Notes: generated by a model from the letters alone, not told the origin. A DNA stretch of 64,000 nucleotides from Methanosarcina siciliae T4/M (GCF_000970085.1 NZ_CP009506.1:3534001-3598000), one strand, 5' to 3'. Positions 26,868 to 36,680 are shown, counted from the first letter of the stretch. Made by a program: numbers and translations.

Positions 26868-27245
26868 ATGTCAATTGGTTTGGAGATGTAACCGCTGAAT
26901 CCTGCCTTAAGAAACTTTTCTTCGTCTCCTCGCATGGCATGAGCTGCAAGAGCAATAACCGGAATCTCCCTTGTGGCAGGATCTTCTTTCAAAAAATTCA
27001 GCACTTCAGCCCAATCTGTCCCGGATAACTGTATATCTAATAAAATAATGTTCAACTTGTTTTTTACCAAGTTCTATAGTCATATATCCATCCATCGCCT
27101 CTACTGGCTCGTATCCGAATGAAACCGGTAAAGTCCTGACAAGTTCCATAATAAAGAACTCCTTCAATAGAACAGATTTAGAAACAATATAAATGGGTAA
27201 CAGATACTGGCCTGCCCTGTTAAGATTCAGGATATTACCATCCAT
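26825..27245 (-). pseudogene. Decayed CheY-like response-regulator receiver domain
   Basis: Two minus-strand pieces join into one receiver domain: MELVRTLPVSFGYEPVEAMD followed, in another frame, by NIILLDIQLSG, then PVIALAAHAMRGDEEKFLKA, GFSGYISKPIDI and KSVIEQF. The phospho-acceptor Asp is in LLDIQ and the switch Lys in SKPID. A single extra base (the CC at 27067-27068, where VKNK is expected) shifts the frame. The N-terminal acidic pair is lost (YIVSKSVLLK in place of the usual IVEDN-type motif). The 3' end runs directly into the truncated hydrolase. It is probably the remnant of a hybrid histidine kinase or stand-alone regulator. Confidence 0.75.
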
Positions 27246-27395
27246 TTTTTATGCAAGAAGCACCTTTACGTTTTAAACCGGCTCTGAAATGATTTGCGTA
27301 AACCCTTTTTCTTTACAGTTACCATACTTTTCAGCTCCCGACATTTTCCATTCACCAGAAACTACAGTTACCCGAAAAAATACCCCTGATCCAAT

Positions 27396-29999
27396 ATGTC
27401 TGACAATTATCAATTCTGTCCCCCGGAAGTTCTTTCCCCGGTAGGCGACAACGAAGCCCTTCTCGGCGCAATCAAGGGAGGAGCAGATGCCGTTTATCTT
27501 GGGGTTGGAGAATTCAATGCCCGCCAGGGTGCCAAAAACTTCACCATTGAGGACCTGGAATCAGCCGTTGACCTGGCCCATTCCCACGGAGTCCTTGTTT
27601 ACCTTGCCCTCAACATCCCGATCAAACAAAAAGAGCTTCAGCACGCCCTTGAAATCGTTGACAGGGCATACGCAATCGGGGTTGATGCAATTATCCTGCA
27701 GGACCTCGGGCTCCTCAGGCTTTTAAAGGAAATATATCCCGACCTCGCTCTTCACGCAAGCACGCAGATGACCATCCACAACAAAGAGGGAGTTGACTTT
27801 GCAACAGAGCTTGGAACAAATAGAGTGATCGTTTCCAGGGAACTGACCACAGCCGAGGTAAAAGATATTGTGGAACACTCAAAGGTGGGGATTGAAGTCT
27901 TTGTCCATGGAGCCCTCTGCTATTCCTATTCAGGAAAATGCCTCTTCAGCAGTTTCCTGCACGACCGGAGTGCAAACCGTGGAGCCTGTGCCCAGCCCTG
28001 CCGGCGCAGATACAGCTTTCTGGTAAACGGCAGGGAGATTGACGAAAGGCATATCGGAGGCAGTTACCCCATAAGCTGTGCCGAACTTTCCACGCTCACG
28101 GGGCTCAAGGAGATAGTAAAAACCGGAGTCGTAAGCCTGAAAATCGAAGGCAGGATGAAAAAGCCCGAGTATGTGACCGCAAGTGCCTCTGCCTACAAAG
28201 CTGCAGTCGAAGCCATCTGCGGTCCCGGAGCTAACCCGACAAAAGAAGAACTCGAAACAAGAGAATCCGAGCTTGCAAAACTCTTTTACAGGGGATTTAC
28301 GCGGGGCTTCATCCTCGGGGAAAAAGGGGTATCTCACCCCAAATACAGCTCAAACTACGGTGCCTTCCTCGGAAAAGTCCTGGACCTCTCCCGCTCAAAA
28401 GGGAGCACAAAACTCACAGTCCGGCTTGAAGGAAATATTCAGGTAAAAGACGGCATAAGCATCTTCACGCGGGAAAGGATGCTAGGATCCGCAGTAGCAG
28501 GCATTGTCACGATTTCGGGGGAGCACGTAAAAAGTGCCCGAAAAGGCGAAAAAGTAGGGCTTGAGATCAGCTCAAAGACCGGCAGAGCCGTCCGGCGGGG
28601 AGACGAACTCTACCTTACAACCGACACACAGCTCCTTGATACCCTTCAGAAAACAAAATTAAAAGCCCTTCCCGTAAGCCTGAAAGCAAAAGCCCGAAAA
28701 GGAGAACGGTTTAAGGTTGAAATCCGGACCGAAAACAGAAAAAGTTCAGAAAACGGAATAAGCGCAGAAAACGGAAACACCAGCAGAACAGAAGAGCCTG
28801 CACATGCGGAATTTGCAGATGACTATATCGTTCAGGAAGCCGAGAAAGCTCCGACAACGGTAGAACAGATAAAAAAAGTGATGGAAAGCCTTGGAGACAC
28901 TCCTTTCAAAGCCGCCTCAATTGAGATCGAAGCTGACGAAAATATCTTTATCCCCGTCGGCGTGCTGAAGAATACGAGGCGAAAGGCTGCAGAACTCCTG
29001 CTGGAAAAAACCCAGAAGGTAAAGAAAAAAGAGCAAAAACATCCCGACCTGGGAGCCTTCGACAGCCTGTGTTCTTTAGGAAATGGATCGGAGCTTAAAA
29101 TTGAATCCGGTATGAAAAGGACAGGGACGGAATCAAGAGATACAAGAGGCACAGCTTCAAAGAAAGTCCTCCTGAGCGTTGAAGTGCAGAAAATTTCCTC
29201 TCTCATCCAGGCAGCTGAAGCCGGAGCAGATATCGCTTATATCCCGCTCTCACTCTTCGAAGAGCTGATGTCCCCCAAAAACGAGGAGAAGCTTGAAGAC
29301 CTGAAAGCAGAAAGAATCGAACTCGTTTTCAGGGTTCCCAGGATAACCCATGACAGCGAACTGGTCGAACTGAGACCCCTCCTGGAAAAAATAAGGGATG
29401 CCGGTTTCACCATCGCATGTTCCAGCCTCGGAGCCTCCCGGCTTGCAAAAGAGCTTTCCATACCTTTTGTCGCCCAGAAAGACCTCAATATCTTCAACGC
29501 CTTTACTGCCAGCACCTTCTTCCAGACAGGCGCCTACAGGGCAACCCTTTCAAGCGAGCTGAACCTGAGCGAGATAAAGAATGTCTGTGAAGCCCTTCAG
29601 GCCTGCGGAAACCCGGGACAGACCGAAATCCTGGCCTATGGCAGGGAATTGATGCTTATTACGGAAAACGACCTTTTAAAGCCCCTTGTTGACCGGAGAA
29701 TCGTAAGAAAAGAAAGTGAAGTGCTTCTCGTTGACCAGAGCGGCTCCGAGTTCCCGGTCCAGCGCCTTGGCACCAGGACCCTGATCTATAATTCAAAAGT
29801 CCTTGACATCCTGAAATACGTCAGGAACATGAAAGGGTACGGCGTGGATGTGCTCAGGCTAGACCTTTCCCTCAACACCGGGGCCGAGGTAAAAGAGATC
29901 ACAGAAGCTTATAAAGAGGCGCTTGCAGGAAAAGAGGCAAAACTGAAACCTGCAAGAGGGGTTGAGTATACCACAGGGCATTACTTTAAGGGAGTCTGA
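27396..29999 (+). CDS. Peptidase U32 family protein (collagenase-like / RlhA-like)
   Basis: An 867-residue U32 protein. The N-terminal TIM-barrel-like domain begins PPEVLSPVGDNEALLGAIKG and has VFVHGALCYSYSGKCLFSSF followed by ANRGACAQPCRRRY near residues 170-205. Its four cysteines match those in this family that bind an iron-sulphur cluster. A DUF3656-like middle and a second barrel-like segment (about 600-850, DIAYIPLSLFEEL and later) follow. Some bacterial members (RlhA, TrhP/TrhO-like) hydroxylate rRNA or tRNA; others are called collagenases. Which applies here cannot be told. The linker at about 450-480 is Ser/Asn/Glu-rich. There is no clear SD. It converges with ppcA. Confidence 0.88.
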   Translation: MSDNYQFCPPEVLSPVGDNEALLGAIKGGADAVYLGVGEFNARQGAKNFTIEDLESAVDLAHSHGVLVYLALNIPIKQKELQHALEIVDRAYAIGVDAIILQDLGLLRLLKEIYPDLALHASTQMTIHNKEGVDFATELGTNRVIVSRELTTAEVKDIVEHSKVGIEVFVHGALCYSYSGKCLFSSFLHDRSANRGACAQPCRRRYSFLVNGREIDERHIGGSYPISCAELSTLTGLKEIVKTGVVSLKIEGRMKKPEYVTASASAYKAAVEAICGPGANPTKEELETRESELAKLFYRGFTRGFILGEKGVSHPKYSSNYGAFLGKVLDLSRSKGSTKLTVRLEGNIQVKDGISIFTRERMLGSAVAGIVTISGEHVKSARKGEKVGLEISSKTGRAVRRGDELYLTTDTQLLDTLQKTKLKALPVSLKAKARKGERFKVEIRTENRKSSENGISAENGNTSRTEEPAHAEFADDYIVQEAEKAPTTVEQIKKVMESLGDTPFKAASIEIEADENIFIPVGVLKNTRRKAAELLLEKTQKVKKKEQKHPDLGAFDSLCSLGNGSELKIESGMKRTGTESRDTRGTASKKVLLSVEVQKISSLIQAAEAGADIAYIPLSLFEELMSPKNEEKLEDLKAERIELVFRVPRITHDSELVELRPLLEKIRDAGFTIACSSLGASRLAKELSIPFVAQKDLNIFNAFTASTFFQTGAYRATLSSELNLSEIKNVCEALQACGNPGQTEILAYGRELMLITENDLLKPLVDRRIVRKESEVLLVDQSGSEFPVQRLGTRTLIYNSKVLDILKYVRNMKGYGVDVLRLDLSLNTGAEVKEITEAYKEALAGKEAKLKPARGVEYTTGHYFKGV

Positions 30000-30018
30000 G
30001 TCAAGGGAAGTTTTACCC

Positions 30019-31599
30019 TCAACCCAGAGCCTTTCTTATTTTTCCCATTTTGGTAAGGGTCGAGCATACGAGCTGTGAAACCTCCTCGTCCATACAGTTC
30101 CCTGAGGTCCCAGCCTGCAGGAGTTCGGGCTGCATCATCTCAAGCAGGATGCGGTATGAAGGTTCAGGGTGGGTTTCAAGGCCGAGGGTCTCATGCAAGA
30201 CCTCAATATCTTTACTGACTTCCTTGAAGCAGGCTCCGGAAAGGAAGCGGGAAGCTACGTTGAGGTCCAGGTATCCGGAAGCGAAACTCAGGTCACTGAC
30301 AAGGGAAGGGAAATACTTCGTAAGCAGCCTTTCACAGGCTTCATCTCCAAGTTTTTCCCGGGCTTCTTTAAGCGCAGTCCCGGTACCTATGAATTCGGGA
30401 GGCAGGCCTATGGAGTAGAGGGCTCCGGTAAATTTGATAGCCCGCGGGAGGTGAAGGTTTTCGGCGGGCATGCTTGCCTGCAGCTCTTTTCCGATGTCGC
30501 CGCGGCAGAGGTTTACTATACCTGAAATATCGGGGGCGCTCCGTGAATAACCGCCGCTTCCTCGATGCATCAGGCGGTCCCGCTGCTGGGGGAGGAGGTC
30601 GGAAAGCCGGTTTATGGTAGAGGACAGTTCCCGGATGATGCGGCTGTACCCTGTCCCGAAAATCCCGATAAGATTTACGAGTTCTTCTTTTTCTTCCGCG
30701 GAAAAGATCTTGGGGGTTTCGGGCAGCTTTTCCTTTGCGAGGTTTACCAGGGATTCGGCATCTCCTTTTTCGTGGCTGTACCTGAGAGCAGACTGCAGGG
30801 TGATTGTCCCTACACCCCTATATTCCCTGAAGAAGTTTTCCGCATTTTTCAGGTCAAGGTGTCCTCTGAAAGGCAGGGTTCCGGCTCCGAAGATGATGCC
30901 TGTTTCGGTTTCGAGTTCGGAGTTCAGTTCGAAAATTCCGTTTATGGCGTATTTGCAGGAAAGGGTGCTTGCCACATGCCCGAAAGAGAGGGCAGAGTCA
31001 GATTTGCCCAGGAAAACCCTGAATTTTTCGGGGGATGTCCCGAAGCGCTCTTTCCAGGCAAGAAGCGTGTTTTCGGCAAGTTCTTTTGCGTGCAGGAGGG
31101 CGGGAGCATCTTCGATAAGAGGGATTATACGCGGGACCTCCATTGCAAATCCGAATTCTTTTTTTGCAAGCTCGCTTACGTCTACCATATGCTGCTGAGC
31201 ATCAAGGATTTCCCTGACCGTTCCTGTCATGGGATGCACGAACTCATTGATTGCCTGGACGTCCGAGTATTCAAGAGCCCCATGGTTGGCTTCGGCAATG
31301 GACATCATAACCATAAGCTGCCTGAACCTGTTTTCCTGGACTGCACTCGGAGCCCGGGGAGTGATAAAAACATCTTTTCCGGGCACAAGGTCTGTTTCTT
31401 CTATTAATCTGGATACGATCTGGACATTCTGATGATAGGGAGTTGCCTTTCCCTCATAGTCCGGCATATATTCGTCACAGCCGAATACCACCGCAGCTTC
31501 AATGGCTTCCCCCGGCTCTTCCTGTGTGGAGATATACCTTGAAGCAGAGTCCGGGTGCTGAGTGCACATAACTTTCGGATAAGTTGATTTTCTACTCAT
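30019..31599 (-). CDS. ppcA: Phosphoenolpyruvate carboxylase, archaeal type
   Basis: A 526-residue PpcA. It opens with SRKSTYPKVMCTQHPDSASR, the archaeal-type N-terminus, and contains DEYMPDYEGKATPYHQNVQI near 42-61 and RDRLMHRGSGGYSRSAPDIS near 338-357. The archaeal enzyme is much shorter than the bacterial form (about 900 residues). It converts PEP and bicarbonate to oxaloacetate for the incomplete TCA cycle that makes 2-oxoglutarate and aspartate in methanogens. The ATG is preceded by GAGGG. It stands alone. Confidence 0.96.
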   Translation of the reverse strand: MSRKSTYPKVMCTQHPDSASRYISTQEEPGEAIEAAVVFGCDEYMPDYEGKATPYHQNVQIVSRLIEETDLVPGKDVFITPRAPSAVQENRFRQLMVMMSIAEANHGALEYSDVQAINEFVHPMTGTVREILDAQQHMVDVSELAKKEFGFAMEVPRIIPLIEDAPALLHAKELAENTLLAWKERFGTSPEKFRVFLGKSDSALSFGHVASTLSCKYAINGIFELNSELETETGIIFGAGTLPFRGHLDLKNAENFFREYRGVGTITLQSALRYSHEKGDAESLVNLAKEKLPETPKIFSAEEKEELVNLIGIFGTGYSRIIRELSSTINRLSDLLPQQRDRLMHRGSGGYSRSAPDISGIVNLCRGDIGKELQASMPAENLHLPRAIKFTGALYSIGLPPEFIGTGTALKEAREKLGDEACERLLTKYFPSLVSDLSFASGYLDLNVASRFLSGACFKEVSKDIEVLHETLGLETHPEPSYRILLEMMQPELLQAGTSGNCMDEEVSQLVCSTLTKMGKIRKALG

Positions 31600-32023
31600 G
31601 AAATTGAACCCTCGCTGTTTGACAGGGGAAATTTTTAGATTTTATTTTTCTTCTCGCCGGTCAGTTGTTCAATTAGCTTTCCGGCTTTATTGTCAACCTT
31701 AATAATAATGCAAAATGGTAGCGGAAAAGAATGTTTACTTATAGATAAATGTTTTCGTTGACAAAGGGTTAACATTAAAGTATCGGGTTTGAAAACTATC
31801 TGCTATTTTCGGCCTTTTTTTCGTTTTCTCCTTCTTCGAGTTTTTACTTCCTGTTTTTTCCTTTTTGTAGTGACACCACTCTCCGCTTCAAGTAACCGAT
31901 AATCTTCAGATTATTCATTTTGAGCGCAAATCATCTCTTAATCCATAGATTGTCTGCTTGAGTGAAACTAGGATGCCGAAAAAACAGGTTCTCTAAGACC
32001 ATCATGCTTTTTCAAAATCAAAA

Positions 32024-32036
32024 ACTATAAATTTAT
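32024..32036 (+). promoter_or_regulatory. TATA box of the small membrane gene
   Basis: actataaatttat is a good archaeal TATA match. Transcription would start near 32060, just before the leader hairpin. Confidence 0.5.
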
Positions 32037-32064
32037 TTGGAACTTAGAAGGCTGTACATACCTG

Positions 32065-32119
32065 AAGCATGTAATTAATAACTCGATTCTTCTATGATAT
32101 ACTGAGAATCGACATGCTT
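32065..32119 (+). promoter_or_regulatory. Structured 5' leader hairpin
   Basis: An outer stem AAGCATG/CATGCTT (32065-32071/32113-32119) and an inner stem TCGATTCT/AGAATCGA (32083-32090/32105-32112) nest perfectly. There is an 11-base bulge on the 5' side only and a 14-base loop. It ends 49 bases before the ATG of the small membrane gene. Confidence 0.6.
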
Positions 32120-32168
32120 AAAGCTACAGAGAATTTGCTGGTGAACTATCTCAGGAGAGATTGTCTGT

Positions 32169-32378
32169 ATGAGCAAGAAAGATTCCGAAAATATTTTGGG
32201 AGGACCGACAGCAATCTTGCTGTTTGTTGGAGTAGCGTTAAGTGCTATTCTTTTCTATTACATGTTCAAATTTGCTGATGAGGAGAATCTCTTCATGGTT
32301 CTCGTAACTACGTTGATGATATCCATAATTGCAATAGCTGTTGCCAGGGGTCTTGTTTATCTATATAAGCATAAATGA
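32169..32378 (+). CDS. Small two-helix membrane protein
   Basis: A 69-residue protein with two predicted membrane helices (about 12-34 and 40-62) joined by a short acidic loop (KFADEENLF) and ending in YLYKHK. A GGAGAG ribosome binding site lies about ten bases before the ATG. A TATA box and a perfect nested hairpin precede it, so it is a real, probably regulated gene. I do not recognise the family. Confidence 0.65.
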   Translation: MSKKDSENILGGPTAILLFVGVALSAILFYYMFKFADEENLFMVLVTTLMISIIAIAVARGLVYLYKHK

Positions 32379-32871
32379 GTGCATTTCGGTTTATATTTAT
32401 TTTTAAAATGTTCGCCTTTCTCTTTTTCCCTTTTTTCGGCATGCAGTTCTCTTTCCTGAAGATCTCTGATCACTCAACAGGACTCATTTGAAAACAGCTT
32501 CATCAGGAAATATTGTTAATCAAACCATTGATTCTTTATGTTATTTTAGTATCAAATCGTATTACAATTTTCTCTTTAGTCTTATAATATCGTCTAAAAA
32601 CTTTAGTAAAATTAAGTTCAATTGTTGTGGTATTACATTACAAAACATGATTAGTAATTAAAAATAAATTTTCAGAGTAAGTTTGAACCCCGGAAACTTC
32701 GGAAACAAAAATTAAAGAAACGAACAAGTAAAATATGATTTTATTCTGAGAGTTTTGGTACAGACTTTGGACATAAAGTCATTGTTGATATTTTGCATGG
32801 TGTTTTTTTCTGAATTTGTCAATATAGTACTATTTAATGGGGAGATATCATGAATTAAATGGGGAGATATC
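32379..32871. other. Intergenic, AT-rich
   Basis: No gene is seen. The right end holds a duplicated ribosome-binding-site and start-codon segment, listed separately. Confidence 0.4.
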
Positions 32872-32876
32872 ATGAA
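32836..32876 (+). repeat. Duplicated RBS/start segment before the PepSY-like gene
   Basis: aatggggagatatcatgaa occurs at 32836-32854 and 32858-32876. The first copy gives GGGGAG plus ATG AAT TAA, a two-codon frame; the second supplies the real start at 32872. Confidence 0.8.
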
Positions 32877-33786
32877 AGTTAACCAAATTTGTATCCTTGC
32901 TTTGGTACTGGTAGGTGCAATATTTGTGGCTTTTGCATCTGAAGAGAGGGGAATAATCTTCACAAAAGAAGATGTAAAGCAAACAAAAAGTCTTGATCCT
33001 TCAACTGCAGATGTAAATGTTAGTTTTGAGGATGCAAAAAACAAGCTAATGTCAGAAAATCCGGAAGTAATTGATGAATCCATTCACGGGGAACTGATTG
33101 ATGATGATGATTATGGAGTAATCTGGCAAGTGAGCTCAAGAACAACTAATGGAAAAAGCATCTTAACAGGAATAGATGCCTCTAACGGAGAGAGACATTT
33201 TGTATATGACGGGTCAAAGAATGTACTCGGAAACGGTGATATAAGCAAAGACGATGCTCAGGAAATAGCAGAAAAATATATTGAATCCAGGGTTTCAGCG
33301 GACAAAATCAGTCAGATTGAGCTTGAAGATGTAAATTACATAGAACCTGCTGCGTACAACCTGCCAGGAACTTACAAAATTAGTTATGCAAGAATTATCA
33401 GGGGAATACCTTCTCTTTCTGATGGAATACAGCTCAGGGTCAATGCAGAAACGGGAGAAGTTTCAAGCTATCGAAAAAGATGGTCTATGGATGAGGGAGA
33501 AACAGCGCTCATTAATACGGAACCGGGCATTACGGATGAAAAAGCAGTTGACATTCTCAAAGAATACATGAGTAACGAACCATGTATAGGAGAAGAAAAA
33601 GCAAGTACTGTAAAAGTTATTTCGTCGAACCTTGTCTGGAAAGAGGATGATAAAGATAAAACTCATCTGGCATGGTGGATCCGGTTTATGGATTCAAGTT
33701 TTGCAAAGGGCGACAGCTATCCTGCTTCAGTATGGATTGACGCACATTCAGGAGAAATGTTGCTGTTTGATTATTTCAGAAATTAA
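32872..33786 (+). CDS. Secreted PepSY-like domain protein
   Basis: A 304-residue protein with an N-terminal signal peptide (about 1-23, LALVLVGAIFVAFAS). Two to three PepSY/YcdB-like modules follow: VSFEDAKNKLMSENPEVIDE, ISKDDAQEIAEKYIESRVSA and ITDEKAVDILKEYMSNEPCI start helices, and each is followed by strands ending in phrases such as GIDASNGERHFVY, LRVNAETGEVSSY and VWIDAHSGEMLLF. PepSY modules often inhibit or chaperone secreted proteases; no protease gene is adjacent. The start is fixed by GGGGAG in the second copy of a duplicated segment. Likely exported, with no C-terminal anchor. Confidence 0.78.
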   Translation: MKVNQICILALVLVGAIFVAFASEERGIIFTKEDVKQTKSLDPSTADVNVSFEDAKNKLMSENPEVIDESIHGELIDDDDYGVIWQVSSRTTNGKSILTGIDASNGERHFVYDGSKNVLGNGDISKDDAQEIAEKYIESRVSADKISQIELEDVNYIEPAAYNLPGTYKISYARIIRGIPSLSDGIQLRVNAETGEVSSYRKRWSMDEGETALINTEPGITDEKAVDILKEYMSNEPCIGEEKASTVKVISSNLVWKEDDKDKTHLAWWIRFMDSSFAKGDSYPASVWIDAHSGEMLLFDYFRN

Positions 33787-33996
33787 GTTCGAAAGTGACT
33801 GAATTCAAAAGAGATAAAGTTTGAAAAAGTTTTAATCTTTCCTTCCTTTTTTCCTTCTATTTTGATTTAATGAGTGATTATTCAAATCATTATCTGTTTT
33901 TCAGCCGGATTATTCGGTCACAAATTTCCATAAAACGAAGATTTCAAATGGGAACAGGTATACTAAAGTGACGATCTGGCAAAAGAGGGCTACAAA

Positions 33997-34872
33997 ATGC
34001 AAAAACGGGCTTATTTACTGATTGCTGCAGGGGCGGTTCTGTGGGGTACGATAGGAATTTTTGTTCGGGGCTTTTACGGTTTCGGATTTTCCCCGCTTCA
34101 GGTTGTGACCCTGAGGGTATTATCAGCGGCTGTTCTCATGCTTGTATATCTTATTTTTACCAGGCCGGAACTGCTGAAAATAAGGGTTCGAGATTCTCTT
34201 TATTTTGTGGGAACAGGTATCTTCAGTCTTGCTTTCTTTAACCTTTGCTATTTTACCACAATCAGGGAAACTTCGATTGCAATTGCCGTTACTTTGCTTT
34301 ATACGGCTCCTGCTTTTGTTGCAGTCTTTTCCAGGGTTTTCTTCGGGGAAAGCCTGGGTGTAAAAAAACTTTTTTCTCTGGGGTTAACCCTTATAGGATG
34401 CGCTTTTGTGACCGGTTATCTTCCGGGACCCGGAGATTCTTTAACCCTTTCCTGGTCAGGGCTTCTCACAGGGTTGGGGGCAGGTTTCGGATATGCCCTC
34501 TACACTATTTTCGGAAAAGCTGCTCTTGAAAAGTACCATACAATGACAATTGCAGCTTATACTTTCATTTTTGCAAGTCTTGCTCTCCTGCCTCTCGGTA
34601 ACTTCGAAAAGTCTGCAGGGGCTTTTTCTACAGGAGCTTTCTGGGTCTACCTTGCAGGCCTGGGCTTTTTTCCCACCGTACTTGCCTATCTGCTGTACAC
34701 GAAAGGGCTTGAGGAAGTTGAATCAAGCAGGGCGTCCATAGTAGCAACGATAGAGCCTGTTGTGGGTACTCTTGCAGGTTTTTTCTTTTTCAGGGAAATG
34801 CTAACGGGCTGGCAGTTAGTAGGGGTTCTGCTCGTAATTGTTGCAGTTGTAATGATACAGGAGAGAAAGTGA
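33997..34872 (+). CDS. DMT superfamily (EamA) transporter
   Basis: A 291-residue protein with ten predicted membrane helices in two EamA repeats (about 5-135 and 147-288). Family-like phrases include AAGAVLWGTIGIFVRGFYGF at the start and EPVVGTLAGFFFFREMLTGW in the last repeat. EamA proteins move metabolites such as amino acids, nucleosides or drugs out of cells; the substrate is unknown. No strong SD precedes the ATG. It is monocistronic. Confidence 0.9.
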   Translation: MQKRAYLLIAAGAVLWGTIGIFVRGFYGFGFSPLQVVTLRVLSAAVLMLVYLIFTRPELLKIRVRDSLYFVGTGIFSLAFFNLCYFTTIRETSIAIAVTLLYTAPAFVAVFSRVFFGESLGVKKLFSLGLTLIGCAFVTGYLPGPGDSLTLSWSGLLTGLGAGFGYALYTIFGKAALEKYHTMTIAAYTFIFASLALLPLGNFEKSAGAFSTGAFWVYLAGLGFFPTVLAYLLYTKGLEEVESSRASIVATIEPVVGTLAGFFFFREMLTGWQLVGVLLVIVAVVMIQERK

Positions 34873-35159
34873 AATCTTTTTCCCGAGATTCTCATTTCCT
34901 CCTGGAAGAGGGTTTTACGGAATCACTTAAATTAGTGTAAAGGTTAATATGTCACCTCAGTTTAATATCTGGGCTATATTAATTCTATTACATTCTCTAC
35001 ATTTGCTAATATTCTTACCATTCTGATTATTCCAAATCTTTCTTTCAGGCCATCTGCGAGTATCCTATCCGAAATAAACAGATGGGATGATTCAGGCGAA
35101 ATAAATTACAATGACAAAGTCACAATCATATTGAGAATGAAAAGGAAGGTGTTTAGTCA

Positions 35160-36680
35160 ATGAGGTTGAATCTTGAACATTTTGATATAAAAATCGGGCA
35201 ACACAAAGTTATGTTCAATATTGCCGATGCGAAGGAACTGGGAGTAAATCCGGGTGATAGAGTCCGCATCCGTGGGCACCAGAGCATCTCTGCCATTGTG
35301 GATACAACCGAGGATATGGTTTCTCCAGGTACCCTGGGTGTTTTTTCTGAAGTTTACGAGCACTTCGAGGACTGGGATAAGCCGGTTGAAGTTTTTCCGG
35401 CATTACGCTCAAAATCTTCAGGCGTTCTCAAGAAGATGCTGGATAAAAAGCCTGTTATTCAGGATGAGATCAAATTGCTTGTAAACGATATTGTGGAAGA
35501 AAACCTCAGTGACGTCGAACTTTCGGCTTTTATAACAGCTTCTTATATCCACGGGATGACTGATGACGAGGTTGAATGGCTGACAAGAGCCATGATCGAG
35601 ACCGGAGATACAATCGAATTTGACACCCATCCTATCATGGATAAGCACTCGATAGGGGGAGTACCCGGAAACAAGATATCTCTACTTGTTGTCCCTATCA
35701 TTGCTGCAAACGGGCTTCTTATCCCCAAGACAAGTTCCAGGGCAATCACAGGTGCTGGTGGGACTGCAGATCTTATGGAGGTGCTCAGTCCCGTTGAGTT
35801 CAGCTCTGAGGAAGTCAAGGAGATCTCCGAGAAGGTAGGGGGTGCGCTTGTCTGGGGAGGAGCTACCAATATTGCACCTGCGGATGACAAGCTCATAAGG
35901 GTTGAGTATCCCCTGTCAATAGACCCTTACTACCAGATGCTTGCCTCAATTATGGCAAAAAAGGGAGCTATCGGGGCTGAAAATGTTGTAATGGACATTC
36001 CTGTAGGGCCAAGTACGAAGGTTCCGACAGTCCAGGAAGGACAGAAGCTGGCAAGAGACCTGATCAACCTCGGGCACAGGCTTGGAATGAATGTTGAGTG
36101 TGCCATTACCTACGGTTCCTCGCCTATCGGGAGAAAGGTGGGACCTGCGCTGGAAGTGAGGGAAGCCCTGAAAGTGCTGGAAAGCATGGAAGGTCCGAAC
36201 AGCCTTATTGAAAAGAGTGCTGCCCTTGCAGGCATTCTGCTTGAGATGGGGGGCGCGGCTCCAAGGGACCATGGGAAAAAACTTGCACTGGAGACGCTCA
36301 GGAGCGGAAAAGCTCTTGAAAAGATGAGGCAGATAATTGAAGCCCAGGGTGGAGACCCGAATATTAAATCCGATGATATCCAGGCAGGACAGTACACTGC
36401 TGACATTTTTGCTTCTGCGGACGGGTATGTTATTGAGTTTGACAACAAATGGATAATTGAGATTGCCAGGCTTGCAGGTGCTCCCAATGACAAAGGAGCC
36501 GGGGTTGCAATTCACAAGAAAATGGGAGAACAGGTCAAAAAAGGAGATTCGATTCTTACTATTTATGCTGAAAAAGAGTTCAAACTCGATCTCGCATTGA
36601 CCACCGCCCAGAGGACAAACCCGATAATAGTCGAAGGCATGCTTCTGAAGAGAATCCCGGGAATTTATGGGTTCCAGTGA
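35160..36680 (+). CDS. deoA: AMP phosphorylase (archaeal DeoA)
   Basis: A 506-residue AMP phosphorylase of the archaeal thymidine-phosphorylase-like family. The archaeal N-terminal beta domain (about 1-85, MRLNLEHFDIKIGQHKVMFN) is followed by the glycosyltransferase helical domain and the phosphate-binding core, with IMDKHSIGGVPGNKISLLVV near 159-178 and SRAITGAGGTADLMEVLSPV near 193-212. It converts AMP and phosphate to adenine and ribose-1,5-bisphosphate, which ribose-1,5-bisphosphate isomerase and type III RuBisCO then process; those genes are not in this window. GGAAGG lies upstream of ATG 35160. Confidence 0.95.
   Translation: MRLNLEHFDIKIGQHKVMFNIADAKELGVNPGDRVRIRGHQSISAIVDTTEDMVSPGTLGVFSEVYEHFEDWDKPVEVFPALRSKSSGVLKKMLDKKPVIQDEIKLLVNDIVEENLSDVELSAFITASYIHGMTDDEVEWLTRAMIETGDTIEFDTHPIMDKHSIGGVPGNKISLLVVPIIAANGLLIPKTSSRAITGAGGTADLMEVLSPVEFSSEEVKEISEKVGGALVWGGATNIAPADDKLIRVEYPLSIDPYYQMLASIMAKKGAIGAENVVMDIPVGPSTKVPTVQEGQKLARDLINLGHRLGMNVECAITYGSSPIGRKVGPALEVREALKVLESMEGPNSLIEKSAALAGILLEMGGAAPRDHGKKLALETLRSGKALEKMRQIIEAQGGDPNIKSDDIQAGQYTADIFASADGYVIEFDNKWIIEIARLAGAPNDKGAGVAIHKKMGEQVKKGDSILTIYAEKEFKLDLALTTAQRTNPIIVEGMLLKRIPGIYGFQ

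Larger units (their letters stand above)
31600..32168. other. Long intergenic region with promoter and structured leader
   Basis: A T-rich block at about 31800-31870 lies between ppcA (transcribed leftward) and the small membrane gene. No gene is seen. The promoter and hairpin at its right end are listed separately. Confidence 0.4.

Noticed and set aside
30565..31407. 280-codon plus-strand frame opposite ppcA
   Set aside because: Long but antisense to a highly conserved enzyme; its composition is that of a complementary-strand shadow.
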